Shown in pieces: positions 6,855 to 9,711 of a stretch of 9,711 bases of DNA. The notes below the pieces were generated by a model, which was given only the letters and a program-made list of their open reading frames with translations, was not told the origin of the DNA and ran no database searches. The number at the start of each line of letters is the position of its first letter. Position 1 is the first letter of the stretch. The stretch lies in assembly GCA_045659265.1 (NCBI GenBank), contig JAZOWO010000077.1, positions 1 to 9,711 of the forward strand, in the 5' to 3' direction. This DNA is from UMGS1649 sp045659265. GTDB lineage: Bacteria > Bacillota > Clostridia > TANB77 > CAG-465. The position numbers were made by a program, and so were the translations under genes.

Positions 6855-7209
6855 TTTCTCCCTCCCATACTATACTCTTTTCAATATCGAAAAATATAGT
6901 GAAAGTTGAAACCACTTGCTTAGAATTTAAAATCTGAACTTCAAGGGAAACCTTTCCATCTTCATTTGTTACTTTTTTATTTATAGGGACAAAGATAACA
7001 TTATAATTTATCGTACAATCTTCTTCGATAATTTTGCCACTAGGCAATTTAAAGTTTGCAACGGCCTTATAATTTGATAAAGATATATCTCTTTTATTTT
7101 GACGTATAAAAAGATTTAAAATACACCCATTATCAAATTGTTTATATTTAAATTTTTGTGATGTACCTCTTTTTAAATCCACTGTAACATTTATATTTCT
7201 TAGAGCCAT
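6829..7209 (-). CDS. Stand-alone BppU N-terminal-like baseplate protein, copy 1
   Basis: The start is placed at ATG 7209-7207 (126 residues, MALRNINVTVDLKRG...). GAGGTGG lies at the right distance, and this start aligns with MTLRQTEVIVDLN and MRETNLMIDLN of the two paralogues. An ATG at 7230 would add seven residues (MKIARWQ) but has no ribosome binding site. The domain features are V-D-L, FKYKQFDNGC, LNLFIRQNKRD, YKAVANFKL, GKVSLEVQILNS and STFTIFFDIEKSIVWEG, then a short charged tail (ENERNKLDD). It is the most divergent of the three copies. It follows the tail-hub gene after 64 bases, the longest gap in the window. Inferred: structural baseplate component that docks on Dit or the hub. Confidence 0.78.
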   Translation of the reverse strand: MALRNINVTVDLKRGTSQKFKYKQFDNGCILNLFIRQNKRDISLSNYKAVANFKLPSGKIIEEDCTINYNVIFVPINKKVTNEDGKVSLEVQILNSKQVVSTFTIFFDIEKSIVWEGENERNKLDD

Positions 7210-7212
7210 TTG

Positions 7213-7219
7213 CCACCTC
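7213..7219 (-). promoter_or_regulatory. Ribosome binding site that selects the 7209 start
   Basis: The coding strand reads GAGGTGGCAAATG. GAGG ends six bases before the ATG at 7209, whereas the in-frame ATG at 7230 is preceded only by A/T-rich sequence. Confidence 0.6.
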
Positions 7220-7243
7220 GCTATCTTCATATAATTTTAATTT

Positions 7244-7273
7244 ATTATATGCAATTAATTTTTTATTTGTTCA
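7244..7273 (-). promoter_or_regulatory. Possible sigma-A-type promoter upstream of the BppU array
   Basis: In the 64-base gap after the tail-hub gene, the coding strand has TGAACA (7273-7268, four of six matches to TTGACA), an 18-base spacer and a perfect TATAAT (7249-7244), about 35 bases before the ATG at 7209. The region is very A/T-rich, so a chance match is quite possible. Confidence 0.25.
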
Positions 7274-8944
7274 TTATTGTACATCTTTTTTATCTATATT
7301 TATTCTATTATTTTTTATATCATTAAAAAGATGTTTATTTGCTACTAAAATTGATTTTATATTTTTGGTTTCTTTTAACCACTGATTAATTGTTTTTGCA
7401 TAATCTCTATTTGTTTTCTTATTAGATATTTTTAAATTTAATCTATTTGATGAATAATCTAAATCATAACCAATGAAATAAAAATATTCTTCGACATTTG
7501 TATCATCATCTAATAAAGCAATAATATCACAAAAGGCTAATGTACCGTTCCAATGTCGTCTAAATCCATTGTCTATTATTCTATTTAAGAAGTTCATACT
7601 ATCTATTTCTATTGTAAATGTTGGCTTACATCTTTCTTCTAAGATACCATTCCCTTGTTTTATTAGGGCATCTGCTTCAATGGCCGATGTATCAGAATAG
7701 ATATCCATAAATACAAATTCGGAAAATTCATCTAACAATTCTTTATTGAATATTAATACTCCGTTTTCATCTGTTGCACTTTCATATTTACATAATAAGT
7801 TTACATTTAAAATACTTTCATCTAATAAATAGATTTCATTATTTAGATTTTCTATTCTTTTTCTTAAGATTAATTCATTGTCCGTTTCTTCCGCTAATGC
7901 AACCGTAATTTCTGCAATAAGAACTTTCATTTCTTCATTTTCTTCTTCGGACAATCTATATATTTCTATTTCTTTTTTATATCTTTCCATTGTCGAAATA
8001 GATATTTGCCATCTGTTTCTATTTATATCTAGTTCACTTTGTTTTGCAACCTTTTCACTTCTTAGCTGTTTCCATTGTTCTGTTCTTATTTTTATCATTT
8101 CATCATATTTCTTCAATGCAGAAATTAATTCATCTGACATTTCTTTACTATCTATAAAATAAGAAAAATTAGTAATAAAATCATAACCACCTATTATATT
8201 GCCACCTACATCTAATTCTTCGCTTCCTTGCAATTTTAATAATGTTATTAAATCTTCACTGGATATATCTTTAATTTTAGATTTAATATAATTATCTTTA
8301 GAAAGGATTATCTTAACCTCTGTACCCAATTTATCCAATCCAATTAGACTTATTTTTTTATTGATTGTATCGAAAATTGGCATACAGCTAAATTGGTCTG
8401 CTAAATCATTTTTAATAAAATCTAACCAATTCATATTGATACTTTCTTGAAATCTTAAGTTTTCTACTTTCTTTTCTTTATCACTATAAATTATATCTTC
8501 ATCTATTTCTCCTAATGACCAGCCTATTTCTTTTAATAAATCTCCTAAATAAAAAATATCACTTTCCAGGTCTGTCTTTATTAAAGATATATATATTTCA
8601 GTTAATTCCACCATCATTTTCGCTAATTTCTTTTCTCCACTATAACAAGTTATTTCCTTTCTATGAGATAGCTTATTTTCATTTACTGTCTCTATGACGA
8701 AATATTCTTTATTATTAAGAAGGACGTATCTTTTGGGTTTCGCTTCTTCGTAAAATGGATTTATTATTTTTGCGCCATTTGGTTGGACAATGTATTTATC
8801 TATGCTTAATTTTAATGTAGCCACTTCATCTATATATCTCGATTGATTTATAACAACAGAAGTGTTTAATTCTCCAATTGGTTTTTTATTAACCTTACAT
8901 AGTATCAAGGATTCAATGGCTTCTATTTTTTCAACATTAATCAA
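7274..8944 (-). CDS. Tail hub protein (Tal / gp27-like, prophage tail endopeptidase-type family)
   Basis: This 556-residue protein starts at TTG 8944-8942; AGGAGG (8960-8955) is ten bases upstream and no in-frame ATG is near. Residues ~1-265 look like the N-terminal hub region of siphophage Tal and minor structural proteins (RYIDEVATLKLSIDK, then KRYVLLNNKEYFVIE, then CYSGEKKLAKM). Residues ~268-385 are a long charged helical insertion, probably coiled coil. Residues ~386-510 return to the hub fold (GVLIFNKELLDEFSEFVFMD, then EADALIKQGNGILEERCKPTFTIEIDSMNFL, then FYFIGYDLDYSSNRLNLKISN). The tail to 556 is helical. No NlpC/P60, lysozyme or other muralytic motif follows, so this version appears purely structural. 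Known: the family forms the trimeric baseplate centre through which DNA exits. Its position directly after Dit supports this. Confidence is high for tail hub and lower for any protease activity. Confidence 0.82.
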   Translation of the reverse strand: MINVEKIEAIESLILCKVNKKPIGELNTSVVINQSRYIDEVATLKLSIDKYIVQPNGAKIINPFYEEAKPKRYVLLNNKEYFVIETVNENKLSHRKEITCYSGEKKLAKMMVELTEIYISLIKTDLESDIFYLGDLLKEIGWSLGEIDEDIIYSDKEKKVENLRFQESINMNWLDFIKNDLADQFSCMPIFDTINKKISLIGLDKLGTEVKIILSKDNYIKSKIKDISSEDLITLLKLQGSEELDVGGNIIGGYDFITNFSYFIDSKEMSDELISALKKYDEMIKIRTEQWKQLRSEKVAKQSELDINRNRWQISISTMERYKKEIEIYRLSEEENEEMKVLIAEITVALAEETDNELILRKRIENLNNEIYLLDESILNVNLLCKYESATDENGVLIFNKELLDEFSEFVFMDIYSDTSAIEADALIKQGNGILEERCKPTFTIEIDSMNFLNRIIDNGFRRHWNGTLAFCDIIALLDDDTNVEEYFYFIGYDLDYSSNRLNLKISNKKTNRDYAKTINQWLKETKNIKSILVANKHLFNDIKNNRINIDKKDVQ

Positions 8945-8954
8945 AAGATAATCA

Positions 8955-8960
8955 CCTCCT
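8955..8960 (-). promoter_or_regulatory. Ribosome binding site supporting a TTG start
   Basis: AGGAGG followed by TGATTATCTT and then TTG. The ten-base spacer is slightly long, and TTG is the only plausible start codon in the correct frame within reach. Confidence 0.65.
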
Positions 8961-8961
8961 A

Positions 8962-9711
8962 TTATCTAAGTAATGGAAATTCACATATTATTTTTATAGC
9001 ACATACACCATCTAAATTTAATACATTATTTTTTCTAGGCTCTAATTCAATCCACTTTCTATTACAATTGGCATATTTATTTTCATTCTTTTCATTAACA
9101 ATTATTTTTGTTAAGTTATCAATTGTTACTGTTTCATATTTTGCTAATTCTGTTATTTCCATATCATTTATTTTTATAACAGTCTTTTCGTCTCCTCTAT
9201 TTGTTACTTCTATTATAGGCTTATATGCTTCCCTAGAAGGATTATATATTTCTATTGATGCCTGTGATGCTATTGATAATTCTTGCACAACTCTTTTATA
9301 GCAATATTTAGTATAAGGTTGGAAAGTAACAACTAAATACCCTCTGCCTTCATAAGTTAGCATTTTACTTATATTAACAACTTTAAAATAGTATATCATA
9401 TCAGTATCATCATCTGAAATAAAAGGAGCAAAATAATCCGTTATAAGCCAATCATATAATTCTTCTATGTCATAATCGTCTTTTTCTAAAGGTTGCATAG
9501 TATTTGAATCATACAATAATAAATTCAACTCAATTGTTTCAGGTTGAGAATATGTTTCCGAATAAAAAGGATTATATTTATTTAATTCATTTTCAAGTGT
9601 TATGTTACTAGCATAATTTATTCCTATTTTATTTATTAAGTCTTGATTTAAGCTGCAAATAGATACATTCATATCTTTTGAATACTTACCATTAAAACTA
9701 AAGTTAGGATT
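8962..9711 (-). CDS. Distal tail protein Dit (siphovirus tail component), 5' end beyond window
   Basis: The frame is open to the right edge, giving 249 visible residues. An ATG at 9672 exists but has no ribosome binding site, and the residues before it (NPNFSFNGKYSKDMNVSI) are the typical Dit N-terminal motif F-x-F-N-G-K-x-S-x-D-M/F, so the true start is just outside. The N-terminal half (QPETIELNLLLYD, then YDWLITDYFAPFISDDD, then YEGRGYLVVTFQPYTKYCY) matches the Dit ring domain of the Sipho_tail family. The C-terminal half (IYNPSREAYKPIIEVTNRGD, then INDMEI, then IELEPRKNNVLNLDGVCAI) matches the galectin-like domain. Known: Dit hexamers link the tail tube to the hub and are the docking site for BppU-type proteins, which fits the three BppU-N genes downstream. 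The hub gene starts 17 bases after the stop. The tape measure gene is expected just past the window edge. Confidence 0.85.
   Translation of the reverse strand, partial: NPNFSFNGKYSKDMNVSICSLNQDLINKIGINYASNITLENELNKYNPFYSETYSQPETIELNLLLYDSNTMQPLEKDDYDIEELYDWLITDYFAPFISDDDTDMIYYFKVVNISKMLTYEGRGYLVVTFQPYTKYCYKRVVQELSIASQASIEIYNPSREAYKPIIEVTNRGDEKTVIKINDMEITELAKYETVTIDNLTKIIVNEKNENKYANCNRKWIELEPRKNNVLNLDGVCAIKIICEFPLLR

Larger units (their letters stand above)
6160..7209 (-). repeat. Three-copy tandem array of the BppU-N module
   Basis: Three successive ~330-base coding modules (about 7209-6880, 6854-6520 and 6496-6160) encode the same fold. Shared positions are V/I-D-L near residue 10, F-K/R-Y-x-Q-x-D, A-x-A-x-F, a single C before the INI/VPI strand, D/K-K-x-x-T, G-K/R-V-x-L-E-V and TFTxxF. 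Copies 2 and 3 remain recognisably similar in DNA around the IQTITTFT segment (near 6555 and 6185). Only copy 3 is fused to a fibre. Confidence 0.75.

Noticed and set aside
6513..7209. Copies 1 and 2 of the BppU-N family as pseudogene fragments of fibres
   Set aside because: Each has its own good ribosome binding site, ends cleanly at the domain border and shows no internal stops or leftover fibre sequence.
7210..7230. Upstream ATG that would extend BppU-like copy 1 by seven residues
   Set aside because: No ribosome binding site precedes it, and the two paralogues align with the inner start at 7209.
7878..8162. Plus-strand 94-residue Ser-rich, hydrophobic open frame that could look like a membrane protein
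   Set aside because: It is the antisense shadow of the charged coiled-coil part of the hub gene; no start signals.
9068..9301. Plus-strand 77-residue open frame with an apparent hydrophobic N-terminus
   Set aside because: It is antisense to the Dit C-terminal domain and lacks a ribosome binding site.
9670..9672. ATG at 9672 as the start of Dit
   Set aside because: No ribosome binding site precedes it, and the upstream codons in frame (FSFNGKYSKD) are the conserved Dit N-terminus, so the gene runs off the window.

Overview
The window is an AT-rich, gene-dense, single-strand block of phage structural genes. All nine genes lie on the minus strand and are read from high to low coordinates. Strong AGGAGG-type ribosome binding sites, gaps mostly of 12-17 nt, AT-ending codons and the protein families point to a siphophage or prophage of a low-GC Gram-positive host, probably a gut Clostridia/Firmicutes lineage. 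The host assignment is inference. All three stop codons are used normally, so the genetic code looks standard. There are no RNA genes, insertion sequences or CRISPR arrays, and no gene-free stretch above 300 bases.

Layout in transcription order: (1) distal tail protein (Dit), 5' end beyond the right edge, 9711-8962; (2) tail hub protein (Tal/gp27-like), 8944-7274; (3) a three-copy family of BppU N-terminal-like baseplate proteins, two stand-alone copies (7209-6829 and 6854-6513) and a third fused to a long fibre with a receptor-binding-like C-terminus (6496-5162); (4) a small 107-residue connector-like protein (5149-4826); (5) a second fibre (4810-3416) whose C-terminal half is a paralogue of that of the BppU-fused fibre; (6) a very acidic fibre (3403-2141) with a perfect ten-position heptad coiled coil and five LLEDGG-type repeats separated by Asp/Glu runs; (7) a large protein (2123 to beyond the left edge, 707 residues visible) with a phage tail-fibre N-terminus, a lamin-tail domain (LTD), a purple-acid-phosphatase-like N domain and a metallophosphoesterase domain.

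Dit, then Tal, then accessory baseplate and fibre proteins is the standard siphophage order after the tape measure gene, so the tape measure should lie just past the right edge and lysis genes probably lie past the left edge. The genes would together build the host-contact end of the tail. Dit and Tal form the hub, the BppU-like proteins decorate it, the fibres with YPSS-motif C-termini are candidate receptor binders, and the LTD-phosphoesterase is a candidate virion-borne enzyme acting on a phosphodiester or phosphomonoester at the cell surface. The most notable points are the virion-linked LTD-metallophosphoesterase with a variant active site, the acidic LLEDGG repeat protein with in-frame microsatellites, and the triplicated BppU-N module.
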